Shown here piece after piece: positions 55,527 through 64,000 of a DNA stretch of 64,000 nucleotides. A program made the translations under genes and the position numbers. Position 1 is the first letter of the stretch. Each line of letters begins with the position of its first letter. Below the pieces are notes generated by a model. It searched no databases, had not been told where the DNA came from, and saw nothing but the letters and a program-made list of their open reading frames with translations. The stretch spans positions 21,594-85,593 of the forward strand of contig JAIQEY010000026.1 in the NCBI GenBank assembly GCA_020073565.1, written 5' to 3'. This DNA comes from Terriglobia bacterium (GTDB lineage: Bacteria; Acidobacteriota; Terriglobia; Terriglobales; Acidobacteriaceae).

Positions 55527-58178
55527 ATGACTGGCCAAACCGTCTCGCACTACCGGGTCCTCGAGAAGTTGGGTGGCGGCGGGATGGGCGTTGTGTACAA
55601 GGCCGAGGACACCGAACTGGGGCGCTTCGTCGCCCTCAAGTTTCTTCCTCATGAAGCGGTTCCCGACGCGCACGCGCTGGAGCGATTCCGGCGCGAAGCC
55701 CGGGCTGCTTCTGCCCTGAACCATCCCGGTATTTGCACGATTTACGAGATTGGAAAGCATGAAGGGCAATCCTTCATCGCGATGGAGTATCTCGACGGGA
55801 CCACGCTCAAACATCTGATCGAAGGCCGGCCTCTCGAAATCGAGCGCTGGCTGGCGGTGGCCATCGAAGTCACGGACGCGCTCGATGCCGCGCACGCCAA
55901 AGGGATCATCCATCGCGACATCAAGCCGGCAAACATCTTTCTCACCAAGCGTGGGCACGCGAAGGTCCTGGACTTTGGACTGGCCAAGATCACGGACGAC
56001 GCAAGCAAATCAGTCAGCGGCGATTCCCAGACGATGGCCGATGCAGCTGCGCTCGACCTGACAAGTCCGGGAACGGCGCTGGGAACGGTGGCCTACATGT
56101 CGCCGGAGCAGGTGCGTGGTCAGGAACTCGACGCTCGCACGGACCTGTTTTCCTTTGGAGTGGTGCTCTACGAGATGGCGACCGGCAAACTGCCCTTTCG
56201 TGGCGAGACCCAAGGCGTCATTACGGAAGCGATTCTCAACCGTGCTCCCACTGCTCCGATCCGCTTGAATCCCGACCTGCAGCCGGAACCGGAGCGCATC
56301 ATCAGCAAGGCCCTGGAAAAGGATGTGGAGTTGCGCTATCAGAGTGCCGCCGAGATTCGCGGCGATCTGAGGCGTCTGAAACGAGAATTGGATTCGTCGC
56401 GCATTTCGACGAGCCTGCAGGCCGAAGGTGGTTCGAAACAGACGGCATCCGTGCCGACCAAGCCCACCCCGCCCGCTGCGGGAAACATGGTTTCACCGAG
56501 TCGTTACCGGCGGGCGCTGGTGGCGGCCGGGGTCGCGCTGCTTGCGGCACTGGGGATGGCGTTCTTCCTGGTCCAGTACCGAGGGCCCACTGTTGCCCCT
56601 GCTTATCATCTTCTGACTTATCGCCGGGGGACGATCCGCATGGCCAGGTTCGCGCCTGACGGGCAGACCGTGGTGTACAGCGCGGCATGGGAGGGCAGGC
56701 CGGTGGAAGTCTTTACCACGCGGGTTGGCACGCCCGAAGCCCGTCCTGTCGGAGTTGCCGGGGCCGAGATCCTGGGGATTTCTTCCACCGGAGACACGGC
56801 GCTCCTGCTCGGCAGCCAGCAGATCAAATCACAAGTTTTCAGCGGGACACTGGCACGCATGCCGCTGGTGGGCGGCGCTCCGCGTGAAGTGCTGGAGAAT
56901 GTGCAGTGGGCCGATTGGTCTCCGGACGGGACCCAGTTGGCGGTGGTGCGCGATGTGGGGGGACGGAACCGGCTGGAGTATCCGATCGGCAAAGTGCTTT
57001 ACGAGACTGGGGGCTGGATCAGCCATCCGCGCATCTCTCGCCGTGGCGACATGATCGCTTTCCTGGACCATCCGATCCAGGGTGACTCGATCGCGGGCGT
57101 CGCGGTGGTGGACCTCAGCGGCAAGAAGAAGAAACTGACAGACCTCTACGGCGGCGGCGGGATTGGCCTTGCATGGTCACCGGCTGGAAACGAGGTTTGG
57201 TTTACCGCGACCCAAATGGGAATCGATCGCGCTCTCTACTCCGTGAGTTTGTCGGGAAAAACGCGACTGGTGACCCGAGTACCTGCTGACCTGACGCTCC
57301 AGGATGTGCTCTCTGACGGCCGAGTTCTTCTGGCCCGTGACAACTGGAGGCGAGGTCTGATTGTCCATGCCGCCGACGACGTGTCGGAACACGACTTCAC
57401 TTGGCTGGACTGGTCGTATCCGGTGACTCTGTCTTCCGACGGCAAGACTCTTTTGTTCCGCGAAGAGGGAGAAGCGGGCGGACCCAGCTACGCTGTTTAC
57501 CTTCGCAAGACGGATGGTTCGCCGGCGGTTCGACTGGGAGACGGCCAATCGCTGGCGTTGTCTCCGGATGGAAAGTGGGCTCTGTCGAGCCGCGGCGACA
57601 ATCAAACGGACCTCTTCCTTCTCCCAACCGGAGCCGGAGAACCGAAGCCGCTTGAAGGTCACGGAATTATTCATAGCGCGGCCTGCTGGTTTCCGGATGG
57701 GACCAAGATTCTCTTTGCTGGAACCGAGTCGAATCACGGTGCGCGGCTCTATGTCCAGGACATTGCCACCAACAAGATCCAGGCCATCAGTCCGGAAGGA
57801 ACCAACGCGCTTTCGTTTGCTTTGTCGCCCGACGGCCAACAGGTGGCGGGCGTGGGGCCCGACGAAAAGGGTTACTTCTTCCCGATCGGCTCGGGCGAGC
57901 CCAAGGCGATTCCGGGTCTGCTGGCGGGAGAAGCTCCGGTCGGCTGGAGTGCCGATGGTCGCTCGTTATACGTCTACCGCGGCGGCGAGTTGCCTGCCAA
58001 AGTTTACTTGTTGGAAATCGCCAGCGGGCGCCGGACCTTGTGGAAGCAACTCATGCCGCCCGATCCCGCCGGTGTGGAATACGTCGGCCCGGTTCTCCCG
58101 ACTCCGGGCGGCAAGGCCTACGCGTACGGCTATCGCCGGCTACTTTCTGATCTTTACCTAGTTGAAGGATTGAAATAG
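55527..58178 (+). CDS. Ser/Thr protein kinase with PD40/WD40-like sensor domain
   Basis: 883 aa from ATG 55527. The kinase domain (~1-270) has [14 protein letters not shown], the ATP-binding Lys in FVALKFL, catalytic [17 protein letters not shown] and the APE-equivalent MSPEQ. One TM helix ([20 protein letters not shown], ~330-350) is followed by a long extracytoplasmic region of PD40/TolB-type beta-propeller repeats ([41 protein letters not shown]). This is a one-component receptor kinase layout abundant in Acidobacteriota. Ligand unknown. Confidence 0.9.
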   Translation: MTGQTVSHYRVLEKLGGGGMGVVYKAEDTELGRFVALKFLPHEAVPDAHALERFRREARAASALNHPGICTIYEIGKHEGQSFIAMEYLDGTTLKHLIEGRPLEIERWLAVAIEVTDALDAAHAKGIIHRDIKPANIFLTKRGHAKVLDFGLAKITDDASKSVSGDSQTMADAAALDLTSPGTALGTVAYMSPEQVRGQELDARTDLFSFGVVLYEMATGKLPFRGETQGVITEAILNRAPTAPIRLNPDLQPEPERIISKALEKDVELRYQSAAEIRGDLRRLKRELDSSRISTSLQAEGGSKQTASVPTKPTPPAAGNMVSPSRYRRALVAAGVALLAALGMAFFLVQYRGPTVAPAYHLLTYRRGTIRMARFAPDGQTVVYSAAWEGRPVEVFTTRVGTPEARPVGVAGAEILGISSTGDTALLLGSQQIKSQVFSGTLARMPLVGGAPREVLENVQWADWSPDGTQLAVVRDVGGRNRLEYPIGKVLYETGGWISHPRISRRGDMIAFLDHPIQGDSIAGVAVVDLSGKKKKLTDLYGGGGIGLAWSPAGNEVWFTATQMGIDRALYSVSLSGKTRLVTRVPADLTLQDVLSDGRVLLARDNWRRGLIVHAADDVSEHDFTWLDWSYPVTLSSDGKTLLFREEGEAGGPSYAVYLRKTDGSPAVRLGDGQSLALSPDGKWALSSRGDNQTDLFLLPTGAGEPKPLEGHGIIHSAACWFPDGTKILFAGTESNHGARLYVQDIATNKIQAISPEGTNALSFALSPDGQQVAGVGPDEKGYFFPIGSGEPKAIPGLLAGEAPVGWSADGRSLYVYRGGELPAKVYLLEIASGRRTLWKQLMPPDPAGVEYVGPVLPTPGGKAYAYGYRRLLSDLYLVEGLK

Positions 58179-58197
58179 CGCTCTGAAGTGCTTCCTA

Positions 58198-58226
58198 ACC
58201 ACAGAGGACACAGAGGGACACAGAGG
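58198..58226. repeat. 9-bp tandem repeat (ACACAGAGG), first locus
   Basis: ACCACAGAGG, ACACAGAGGG, ACACAGAGG between the kinase gene and rnhA. The same unit forms a longer array at 58801, on the other side of rnhA. Confidence 0.8.
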
Positions 58227-58233
58227 AATTCGC

Positions 58234-58734
58234 TCAGCGGCGAGTGAAATCAGATTGGATGCGCGGCTCGGGTTCCGCCCTCGCAGTGCTTTTGCCTCGG
58301 TCCATGGCCTCGTTTGCGAGACGGTCGGCGTCCTGGTTGTGCTCGCGCATCGCGTGACGGATTTCGACGTGCTCGATCTGGCTGGTCAGATTTTGGGCTT
58401 CGTTGTAGAGTTTGCGGAGTTCGGGGTGACGCACCTTGTAGACGCCTTTCATCTGGCGAACCATGAGTTCGGAATCGCTGATGATCTTCAAAAACTGGAT
58501 GTGGTGGGCGATGGCGTAGCGGAGAGCGGCGAGGAGTCCGCTGTACTCGGCATAGTTGTTGGTGCGATGACCGAGGTATTGGCTGAGTTCGGCAACTTTC
58601 TTATGAGCTGGATCGTGGATTACCACGCCGTATCCGGCGGGGCCGGGATTGCCGCGGGCGCCGCCGTCGACGTGGGCGGTGTGAGCGCCTGACTTGGCGG
58701 TGGCGCGGTCGACATGCTCCGACGGATGATCCAT
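58234..58734 (-). CDS. Ribonuclease HI family protein
   Basis: 166 aa RNase H fold with a DEDD set of metal ligands: D in HVDGGARGNPGPAG, E in NNYAEYSGLLAAL, D in IISDSELMVRQM, D in HNQDADRLANEAM. It cleaves RNA in RNA-DNA hybrids. It belongs to the shorter RNase HI group without the basic handle region and has a ~15-residue C-terminal extension. Flanked on both sides by the same 9-bp tandem repeat. Confidence 0.9.
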   Translation of the reverse strand: MDHPSEHVDRATAKSGAHTAHVDGGARGNPGPAGYGVVIHDPAHKKVAELSQYLGHRTNNYAEYSGLLAALRYAIAHHIQFLKIISDSELMVRQMKGVYKVRHPELRKLYNEAQNLTSQIEHVEIRHAMREHNQDADRLANEAMDRGKSTARAEPEPRIQSDFTRR

Positions 58735-58800
58735 GGAGGGAGTTTACAACGAGCGCTGCCTACCCCGGAGTCGCCGGACTCGCGGGCTGGGAGATTCTTT

Positions 58801-58846
58801 ACCACAGAGGGCACAGAGGACACAGAGGACACAGAGGACACAGAGG
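58801..58846. repeat. 9-bp tandem repeat (ACACAGAGG), second locus
   Basis: ACCACAGAGGG followed by CACAGAGGA units, five copies in all, ending in AAAG. Perfect apart from the first unit. It lies in the gap upstream of rnhA (minus) and downstream of the esterase gene (minus). Confidence 0.85.
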
Positions 58847-58876
58847 AAAGCGAGACTCAGCGACTCTATCCACATC

Positions 58877-59902
58877 TTACATCGTGGGTTGCTCCGTCGG
58901 ATTACAGACGGTCGGGTTCACAGAACATTCCTGGCGGGCGTGGCGAGAGAAAAAGTCCCAGATCACTTCGCTGGCGTTGATGTCGTGGTTGACCTTGCCG
59001 ACCAGAAAGGCGGGGAAGTACTGCGGGCCGCCGGGCCAGGTGTGACCTCCGCCGCGAATGGTGTAGACGACGACCTCAGTTTCCTGTTTGCCTCCGGCGT
59101 AGACGTCGCGGTGGACGCTGGTGCCGTTGGAATCGTGGCTGGGGAGGTCGGAGGAATCAGGCTTCTTCACGGTCTGGTTGTGATCGACCCAGAACTGAGT
59201 GGCGTCGGCCAGAGAGATGTTGCGTCCGTGTGTGCGGGCTACGTTGCCGCCTTCGATGTGGACAAGCGGATCGTTGGTGCCTTGCATGAATAGGATCGAC
59301 ACGGGATTGGATGGATGGCAGACCGGGACCAGGGTCTCGGGCATGGTGGCAGCAACGGAGGCAACGGCGGCGATCTGCGGGGAGAGGTCGCAGGCGAGGC
59401 GTTGCGAGAAGAACCCGCCGTTGGAAATTCCCGTGGCGTAGACGCGCGCGGGATCGACGGGATACCTGCTCTCGAGATCGGCGATCAGGGTACGTACGAA
59501 GGCGACGTCATCGGCGCGCGACAGGGCGCGGGTATCGTTCCAGTGCGTGTTGACGCTCTCGGGATAGGCAACCACGAGGCCGCGCGCGGCGGCGAGATGG
59601 TCGAATCCGGTGAAGCGGGGCATGTTGTAGTTGTGGCCGCCGCCGCCGTGGAAGACGAGGAGAAGCGGGGCGGGATGGTTTCGGGTAATGGATTTCGGAA
59701 CGTATAGAAGATAAGTGCGAGTGATGCCGTTGACCTGGATTTCGCCTTTGAGTTCGTCGGCGCTGGCGCCTTTACGCAACTCGCGGCGAGAGGGGTGAGA
59801 GGCTTGCGCGCCGGGCTGTGCGACGGCGCGTGAGGGTACTGCGAGGAATATGATTAGGAGAAGGGGAAAGAGCAGGAACGGGATCGGAAAGCGAGTCGTC
59901 AT
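58877..59902 (-). CDS. Secreted alpha/beta-hydrolase, PHB-depolymerase/feruloyl-esterase (LpqC) type
   Basis: 341 aa. A signal peptide (PFLLFPLLLIIFLAVPS) precedes the esterase domain with oxyanion HGGGGHNYNM, the nucleophile Ser in YATGISNGGFFSQRL, Asp in MQGTNDPLVH and His in RGGGHTWPGG. The group hydrolyses polyhydroxyalkanoates or feruloyl/acetyl esters on plant polymers. ATG 59902 is used. Single gene. Confidence 0.88.
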   Translation of the reverse strand: MTTRFPIPFLLFPLLLIIFLAVPSRAVAQPGAQASHPSRRELRKGASADELKGEIQVNGITRTYLLYVPKSITRNHPAPLLLVFHGGGGHNYNMPRFTGFDHLAAARGLVVAYPESVNTHWNDTRALSRADDVAFVRTLIADLESRYPVDPARVYATGISNGGFFSQRLACDLSPQIAAVASVAATMPETLVPVCHPSNPVSILFMQGTNDPLVHIEGGNVARTHGRNISLADATQFWVDHNQTVKKPDSSDLPSHDSNGTSVHRDVYAGGKQETEVVVYTIRGGGHTWPGGPQYFPAFLVGKVNHDINASEVIWDFFSRHARQECSVNPTVCNPTEQPTM

Positions 59903-59971
59903 AGCTGTATCTCGTAGGCATCTCATAACTGCCACTTCTTTTCAAGGGCGGAAGACGCGAGGGAAGTCCGG

Positions 59972-60050
59972 CCCTGACCTCAGCGGCTAAAGCCGCGAAT
60001 CAGAACAAGGCTTCATCGCAGCGCTAAAGCGCAGCGCCACCCAAAGTCAG
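59972..60050. repeat. Dispersed modular repeat, partial copy 3
   Basis: GACCTCAGCGGCTAAAGCCG, then CATCGCAGCGCTAAAGCGC, then GCCACCCAAAGTCAG. The first half matches the reverse complement of 36690-36741. The GCGCCACCCAAA end recurs at the catalase break point (55097-55110). Confidence 0.75.
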
Positions 60051-60091
60051 ACTAGTATTTCCCGAAACAACTGATCGTCTTCCAAATCAGT

Positions 60092-60847
60092 CTATCTTCC
60101 TGTGGCGAGGCGCGTGGCCAGGCGTTGCGGAAGGTTGGCGGCGCTGATCTTTTGCTGGGCCATGTTGAGGTTGTAGGGGACGCGGTAAAAGGAGACGATG
60201 CGGGCGTCGGTGTCGAAGGTAGCGAAGGCGGCGCGCCAATCGCCGTCGCGGGGCTGGCCGACCGAGCCGGGATTGATGAGGTAGTGGCGGTTGGGGCGAA
60301 GGGGCCAGTCGGAGGATTCGGGCTGACCGACGGTACGATATCCGGGGCGGTAGCTTTCACTGACATCGCCTTGCAGGACAAATCCACCTTGCAGGTGGGT
60401 GTGTCCAAAAAAAGTAATGGGAACGGAATCGGTGATGAGCGGCTCGATGGCGTCACGGGCACTAACCAGGTATTCGTCTTCGTCGGAAGCGGAGCCGTGG
60501 ACGAATTGGATTCCGGGGAGTTCGTCCAGGCGAATGGGGCCTTGCGGAAGAGAGCGGAGCCATTCGAGATTCTCGCGTTTGAGTTGCTCGCGGGTCCAGA
60601 GCGTGGCGATGCCGGCGATGGGGTTGAAGTCCTCTAGGTCCATGAGGCCGCTGACGGCTTTGTCGTGATTGCCGCGGACAAAGATGCGTCCGAGGGAACG
60701 GACTCGGGTGATCACTTCGTTGGGATTGGCGCCGTAGCCGACCGTGTCGCCCAGATTGACGACCAGGTCGTAGGCGGGAGCGGCGGCGAGGCAGGCGTCG
60801 AGCGCCTCGAGGTTGCTGTGGATGTCGCTGAGGAGGAGGATGTTCAC
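60092..60847 (-). CDS. Calcineurin-like metallophosphoesterase
   Basis: 251 aa; dinuclear metal site in LLSDIHSNLEAL, NLGDTVGYGANP, FVRGNHDKAVSG, VHGSASDEDEY and FFGHTHLQGGF, INPGSVGQPRDGDWRAAF. It matches the YfcE/MJ0936-like phosphodiesterase group, often active on cyclic nucleotides or phosphodiester model substrates. No signal peptide, so cytoplasmic. Confidence 0.9.
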   Translation of the reverse strand: MNILLLSDIHSNLEALDACLAAAPAYDLVVNLGDTVGYGANPNEVITRVRSLGRIFVRGNHDKAVSGLMDLEDFNPIAGIATLWTREQLKRENLEWLRSLPQGPIRLDELPGIQFVHGSASDEDEYLVSARDAIEPLITDSVPITFFGHTHLQGGFVLQGDVSESYRPGYRTVGQPESSDWPLRPNRHYLINPGSVGQPRDGDWRAAFATFDTDARIVSFYRVPYNLNMAQQKISAANLPQRLATRLATGR

Positions 60848-60920
60848 GGCAAAGCGAGGATTATAGCGGAGAAGACAGCTTCTAGCTGCTGTCTTCTGGC
60901 TGCTAGCTCCGGGAGGATTC

Positions 60921-61280
60921 TTAGATTTCTTCGGTTATCTCGATTACGTTTCCTTCCAAGTCGCGCATTTCGAAGTAGTGGGTGCCTTGGCGGTCCTGTT
61001 GAATATCACCTACGTTTACGCCGCGGGACATCAGGAATTCTCGCGCCTTCTTCAGGCTAGACGAATAGAGCATGTGTGTCAGTTCGTCGGTCGGGCGGCC
61101 GGGTGGTCCCAGGCAAATGGCACATTCACCCTTTTCGAAACCGAGAGGTACACAGCCTTCGCCGTCGTCCAGTTCGACATCGACCTTGCGCAGGCCGAGT
61201 TTCTGCGTGTACCAGATGGTAGCGGCGGCGATGTCCACGACTCCTATGTAGTTGGAGCCGGCGGGTGCAAACAGGGACAT
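60921..61280 (-). CDS. Glyoxalase/bleomycin-resistance (VOC) fold protein
   Basis: 119 aa, one VOC domain: NYIGVVDIAAATIWYTQKLG, GECAICLGPPGRPTDEL, HYFEMRDLEGNVIEITEEI. The conserved C-terminal Glu ligand is present. Substrate not assignable. ATG 61280 is taken rather than the upstream in-frame ATG (61295). It is 40 bp downstream of the orphan ABC ATPase, same strand. Confidence 0.82.
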   Translation of the reverse strand: MSLFAPAGSNYIGVVDIAAATIWYTQKLGLRKVDVELDDGEGCVPLGFEKGECAICLGPPGRPTDELTHMLYSSSLKKAREFLMSRGVNVGDIQQDRQGTHYFEMRDLEGNVIEITEEI

Positions 61281-61319
61281 GGCGCATATGCGCAACTTGC
61301 GCGGGCACGGTATAGCGGA

Positions 61320-62351
61320 TTAGGACGAATGAGAGTGCAGAACTGGGCAGCGGGCGTATTGGGCGGGGGCTACTTGTACCAGGGGCGGGAGTTCTGCGAT
61401 GCATGCCTGGATGCGGTGGGGGCAGCGGGGTTCGAAGGGACATCCGGGCGGGAGGTGGGCAATGGAGGGCACGGTGCCTTCGATGGTTGCTAGCGATTGG
61501 GCGCGGTTGGTGGCGAGCGTTGGAATCGCACGGAGCAATCCCTGTGTGTAGGGGTGCGCGGGCGCGCTGAAGATGGCGGCTTGGGGGGCGAGTTCGACGA
61601 GGCTCCCTGCGTACAGGACCGCGACTCGGTCGGCTACGTGGGAGACGACGGCTAGATCGTGCGAGATGAAAAGCATGGCTAAGGCGAATTTGTGGCGGAG
61701 ATCGTTGAGCAGGTCGAGGATCTGCTGCTGGATGGTGACGTCAAGTGCGGTGGTGGGTTCGTCGGCGATGAGCAGTTGCGGGCGGTTAACGATGGCCATG
61801 GCGATCATGACGCGTTGGCGCATGCCTCCGGAGAGCTGGTGAGGGTAGCTACGGGCGCGCTGCTCGGGGTCGGCGATGGCGACATCGCGCAGGCCTTCGA
61901 CGGCGCGGCGCCATGCCGCGGATTTTGAAACCTGATTGTGAGCGAGCACGGCTTCGGCGATCTGGTCTCCTACTCGCATGACGGGGTTGAGGGCAGTCAT
62001 GGGTTCCTGGAAGATCATGGCGATGCGGGATCCGCGGAGGCAACGGAGTTGTTCGGCGGGGAGAGTCGTGAGATTGGTGGGATGGGCTTCGCCATTTTGA
62101 AACGTGAGGCTTCCGGAAACGCTGGCCGTGGGGGGGAGGAGGCCCATGATGGCGAGCGCGGTGATGGATTTTCCGGAGCCGGATTCTCCGACTAGACCCA
62201 GGACTTCTCCAAGGGCGATGGAGAATGTCAGGTTACGGACTGCGGTTAGTGCGGCGGCAGCATGCGGCTGCTGGGCGGGCAGGAGTGCCCGCCCTACACT
62301 GGAGCGGGGGAATTGGATGGTCAGGTTCTGGATATCCAGAAGCGGGGGCAC
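61320..62351 (-). CDS. Orphan oligopeptide ABC transporter ATP-binding protein, OppD type
   Basis: 343 aa from a GTG start at 62351 (no in-frame ATG). Walker A GESGSGKSITAL, signature LSGGMRQRVMIA, Walker B LLIADEPTTALD, H-loop LFISHDLAVV, and the C-terminal CPFEPRCPHRIQAC. No permease or binding protein is adjacent; it may serve the system at 1-4.2 kb or one outside the window. A ~20-residue insert (VGRALLPAQQPHAAAA), partly encoded by a palindrome, lies between the first two strands. Confidence 0.86.
   Translation of the reverse strand: MPPLLDIQNLTIQFPRSSVGRALLPAQQPHAAAALTAVRNLTFSIALGEVLGLVGESGSGKSITALAIMGLLPPTASVSGSLTFQNGEAHPTNLTTLPAEQLRCLRGSRIAMIFQEPMTALNPVMRVGDQIAEAVLAHNQVSKSAAWRRAVEGLRDVAIADPEQRARSYPHQLSGGMRQRVMIAMAIVNRPQLLIADEPTTALDVTIQQQILDLLNDLRHKFALAMLFISHDLAVVSHVADRVAVLYAGSLVELAPQAAIFSAPAHPYTQGLLRAIPTLATNRAQSLATIEGTVPSIAHLPPGCPFEPRCPHRIQACIAELPPLVQVAPAQYARCPVLHSHSS
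62273..62297. repeat. GC-rich palindrome inside the orphan ATPase gene
   Basis: GGGCGGGCAGGAGTGCCCGC then CCTAC; perfect arms GGGCGGGCA/TGCCCGCCC. On the coding strand it is read as SVGRALLPA in an N-terminal loop. The GTAG end is in a frame that avoids the stop codon. Confidence 0.72.
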
Positions 62352-62503
62352 GATGCGTATGGTATCAGCGGCATCGCGGGAAGGGGCGAAGAAACACAAG
62401 GTCCCTCGACTTGCGCTTAGTCGCTTCGCTCCCGCGCGCGGCGCTCGGGATGACAGATGGGAAGGCCGGGCGAGGACGCCCTGGCTCCATCGATCGGATT
62501 TGA

Positions 62504-63346
62504 TTACTGGCCGAGGATCAGAGGCAGGCCGTTCTTGCCGCCGCCAATCACGACAATTTTGGCATTCGGGCTCTTGGCCAGATTCTCGGTTGCTTCGATG
62601 CCTTTCCATTCCAGCAGCTGCGCGCTGATGCCCTGGGCCACGATCTGCTGGAAGTCGCGGATGCCGGCCGCTTCGATCCGCTTGCGCTCTGCTTCCTGCT
62701 TTTCTTTCTGCAAGCGGAAGTTCATGGCGAGCGATTCCTGTTCGGCCTGCTGCTTGGATTCAATGGAAGCTTTGAGCGTGGTGGGCAGCTGGATGTCGCG
62801 AAGCAGGATGCTTTCAACAATGATTCCGCGCCGGCCCAGTAAGTCGGTCAAGGTAGCAACGATCTGCTTGGCCACCATTTCTCGCTCGCCGGAGTAGAGC
62901 GCATTGGCGGTGTGGGAAGCGGTGGCTTCCCGGATCGCGGACCGCAGGTTGGGCTCGACCAGGACTTCGACGTAGTTCGGGCCGATCTTCTGGTACACCT
63001 CGGCGGCCTTGTCGGGATTGAGGTGATAGATGAGCGAGGTATCGAGCGCAATGACGAGGCCCTCGCTGGAGGGCACGCTGGCCGTCTCTTTGACTTCTTG
63101 CGTGCGAATGGATGTCTCGTGATTGGTTTTGAAGGGGTTGATGAGGTGGAGTCCTTCGGGGAGAACCTCGCCGGTCACTCGGCCAAATAAGGTCAGGACG
63201 CCGACCGCGCCGGAGTCGACCCGGGTAACGGAGGAGAACAGAAGGATCACGATCAGCAATCCGATGAAGCCAAGGCCGAGAAGGCGCAGGGCCGTTCCGC
63301 CATGCAAGTCCACCACGCGGCGTTGAGAAGGGTCATAGATGGTCAT
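62504..63346 (-). CDS. SPFH/prohibitin-family membrane protein
   Basis: 280 aa. One N-terminal helix (ALRLLGLGFIGLLIVILLFS), the SPFH domain (VDSGAVGVLTLFGRVTGEVL and LNPDKAAEVYQKIGPNYVEV) and a C-terminal coiled coil rich in Glu/Lys (ESKQQAEQESLAMNFRLQKE). It resembles mitochondrial prohibitin more than HflK/HflC. It probably forms ring assemblies that organise membrane domains or restrain FtsH. ATG 63346 has AAGGGAG upstream. Confidence 0.88.
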   Translation of the reverse strand: MTIYDPSQRRVVDLHGGTALRLLGLGFIGLLIVILLFSSVTRVDSGAVGVLTLFGRVTGEVLPEGLHLINPFKTNHETSIRTQEVKETASVPSSEGLVIALDTSLIYHLNPDKAAEVYQKIGPNYVEVLVEPNLRSAIREATASHTANALYSGEREMVAKQIVATLTDLLGRRGIIVESILLRDIQLPTTLKASIESKQQAEQESLAMNFRLQKEKQEAERKRIEAAGIRDFQQIVAQGISAQLLEWKGIEATENLAKSPNAKIVVIGGGKNGLPLILGQ

Positions 63347-63717
63347 CGCACACTCCCTTGCGGAATTGTAGGGAACGGGCTGCGGAAGCGTAAGTGCCTG
63401 AGTGAGAACCAGAGCGACGATGCGGAGCTCATCAGAATCTACGCGCTTGGAGTGCAGTTTTGCACAGTGCGAGTTTTTCCCCGACGGCGTGAAACGGAGA
63501 AACTCGGGTTGCGAGAAACAGCGAAGATACCGCATGAACATTGGGGCTTTGCGATGGCGGATGAGACGGGTGCACAGTTTTCGCGTCAGGGGCTTGTGGA
63601 TGGCGTGCAGTCGATTGATGAATAAGAAGTTAAAGGTTCGAGAATTTGATTGACGCTAAAAATAAGAAGAGTAAAAACATACTCGTTCTTTGACACGTTC
63701 TGAAGTTTTCCCGGTTG
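63347..63717. other. Intergenic region before the structured RNA
   Basis: 370 bp with no gene that I can support. The stretch 63640-63700 is markedly AT-rich (AAAAATAAGAAGAGTAAAAA) and precedes the putative RNA, so may include a promoter or an exon boundary. Confidence 0.35.
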
Positions 63718-64000
63718 GTGCAGCGTCCGGGGCTCAAGCTTAGGTCACCCTGATAACCGCGAGGTGAGTCAGGGAGGGTCGGCGAGGGTCTATAGCTAAG
63801 CGCTGGTTGAGGCGAACAGGAACTAATGTCGAAGGCAGGATAGAGTCCCGAGGCGTTGGACTGATTTATCCGGTTGGCGGTGAGCCCGGAGCCCGAGCAA
63901 GATCGCCAGAAAGCAAACCCGCAAGGGCGCTTTCTGAGTGAGGTCAGCAAGGGTCTAAACGCGAGCTACTGGCCGAGAGGAATGAGTTCAACATCACCTC
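63718..64000 (+). ncRNA. Structured RNA, possibly 5' part of a group II intron (cut by window end)
   Basis: Starting at GTGCAGCGTCC, the sequence has paired segments (TCACCCTGATAACCGC with GTGAGTCAGGGAGGGT) and phrases such as GGTTGAGGCGAACAGGAACT, AATGTCGAAGG and GATTTATCC. These are reminiscent of domain I of bacterial group II introns, whose 5' ends read GUGYG. GCCAGAAAGC and GCTTTCTGAG(TG) form another stem. No intron-encoded protein is visible because the window ends. Based on recollection of such introns; not verified. Confidence 0.45.

Noticed and set aside
55389..55958. Extension of the perR/catalase relic frame upstream to 55958
   Set aside because: The upstream part is antisense to the Ser/Thr kinase gene; the PerR-like sequence begins at 55388.
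62380..62470. Sequence TCCCTCGACTTGCGC...CTCGGGATGACA upstream of the orphan ATPase as a gene or promoter
   Set aside because: It looks like another common intergenic repeat fragment; no promoter boxes or coding pattern.
1..64000. tRNA, rRNA genes and CRISPR arrays
   Set aside because: No T-loop/acceptor patterns, rRNA segments or regularly spaced identical repeats were seen on either strand.

Overview
The window looks like a chromosomal segment of an Acidobacteriota bacterium, probably a Terriglobia/'Koribacter'-like lineage. The case rests on a VWFA-related protein of the acidobacterial type, a secreted BNR/Vps10 sortilin-like protein, a PilZ-TonB hybrid, a PD40-type Ser/Thr kinase, high GC, and very many short palindromic intergenic repeats with REP-associated transposases (RAYTs). 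These are family recognitions from sequence; no database was searched. No rRNA, tRNA or CRISPR array was seen.

Layout. 0-4.2 kb: a minus-strand oligo/dipeptide ABC operon (two ATPases, two permeases, a substrate-binding protein cut by the window edge). 4.3-10.5 kb: class-V aminotransferase, ribose-5-phosphate isomerase, DUF302 protein, agmatinase/arginase family, 2-oxoglutarate dehydrogenase E1. 10.5-15.5 kb: a minus-strand phoB-phoR-phoU unit followed by a tail-anchored GAF/zinc-ribbon protein and a small coiled-coil protein. 15.6-19.6 kb: VWA protein, TsaD, CCA-adding enzyme. 19.6-21.4 kb: repeat-rich graveyard with a RAYT relic flanked by inverted REP hairpins and split by a third one. 21.4-26 kb: a very large secreted BNR protein, a small membrane protein and a LuxR-type regulator lacking its phospho-acceptor Asp. 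26.2-35.9 kb: an exopolysaccharide locus (Wza-like export, Wzz-like chain-length protein, degenerate BY-kinase-like ATPase, polyprenyl glycosylphosphotransferase, Wzy-like polymerase, a GT4 and a double-GT4 fusion). 36-44.7 kb: truncated ahpD, PilZ-TonB, sirtuin, PolA, histone-deacetylase family protein, small unknowns, DinB protein.

44.7-48.6 kb is the clearest accessory region: an intact RAYT inside a cluster of REP hairpins, followed by a three-gene CBASS anti-phage operon (CD-NTase, stand-alone E2-like protein, HNH-SAVED effector). 48.7-53 kb: B12-dependent ribonucleotide reductase with a long leader that encodes a possible 57-aa peptide, a candidate promoter and an NrdR-like palindrome. 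53.3-63.4 kb: MFS transporter, a fused perR/catalase relic, Ser/Thr kinase, RNase HI, esterase, phosphodiesterase, glyoxalase-fold protein, an orphan oligopeptide ATPase and an SPFH/prohibitin protein. The last ~280 bp look like a structured RNA, possibly the start of a group II intron.

Three patterns cut across the gene map. (1) Short GC-rich palindromes sit inside or at the ends of conserved genes, either read in frame (nrdJ, the orphan ATPase, the PolA 5' end) or supplying the TAG stop codon (aminotransferase, rpiA, the 57-aa ORF). (2) A longer modular repeat family abuts the broken ends of two peroxide-defence genes (ahpD and catalase). (3) Heptanucleotide repeats overlap the start codons of two genes.
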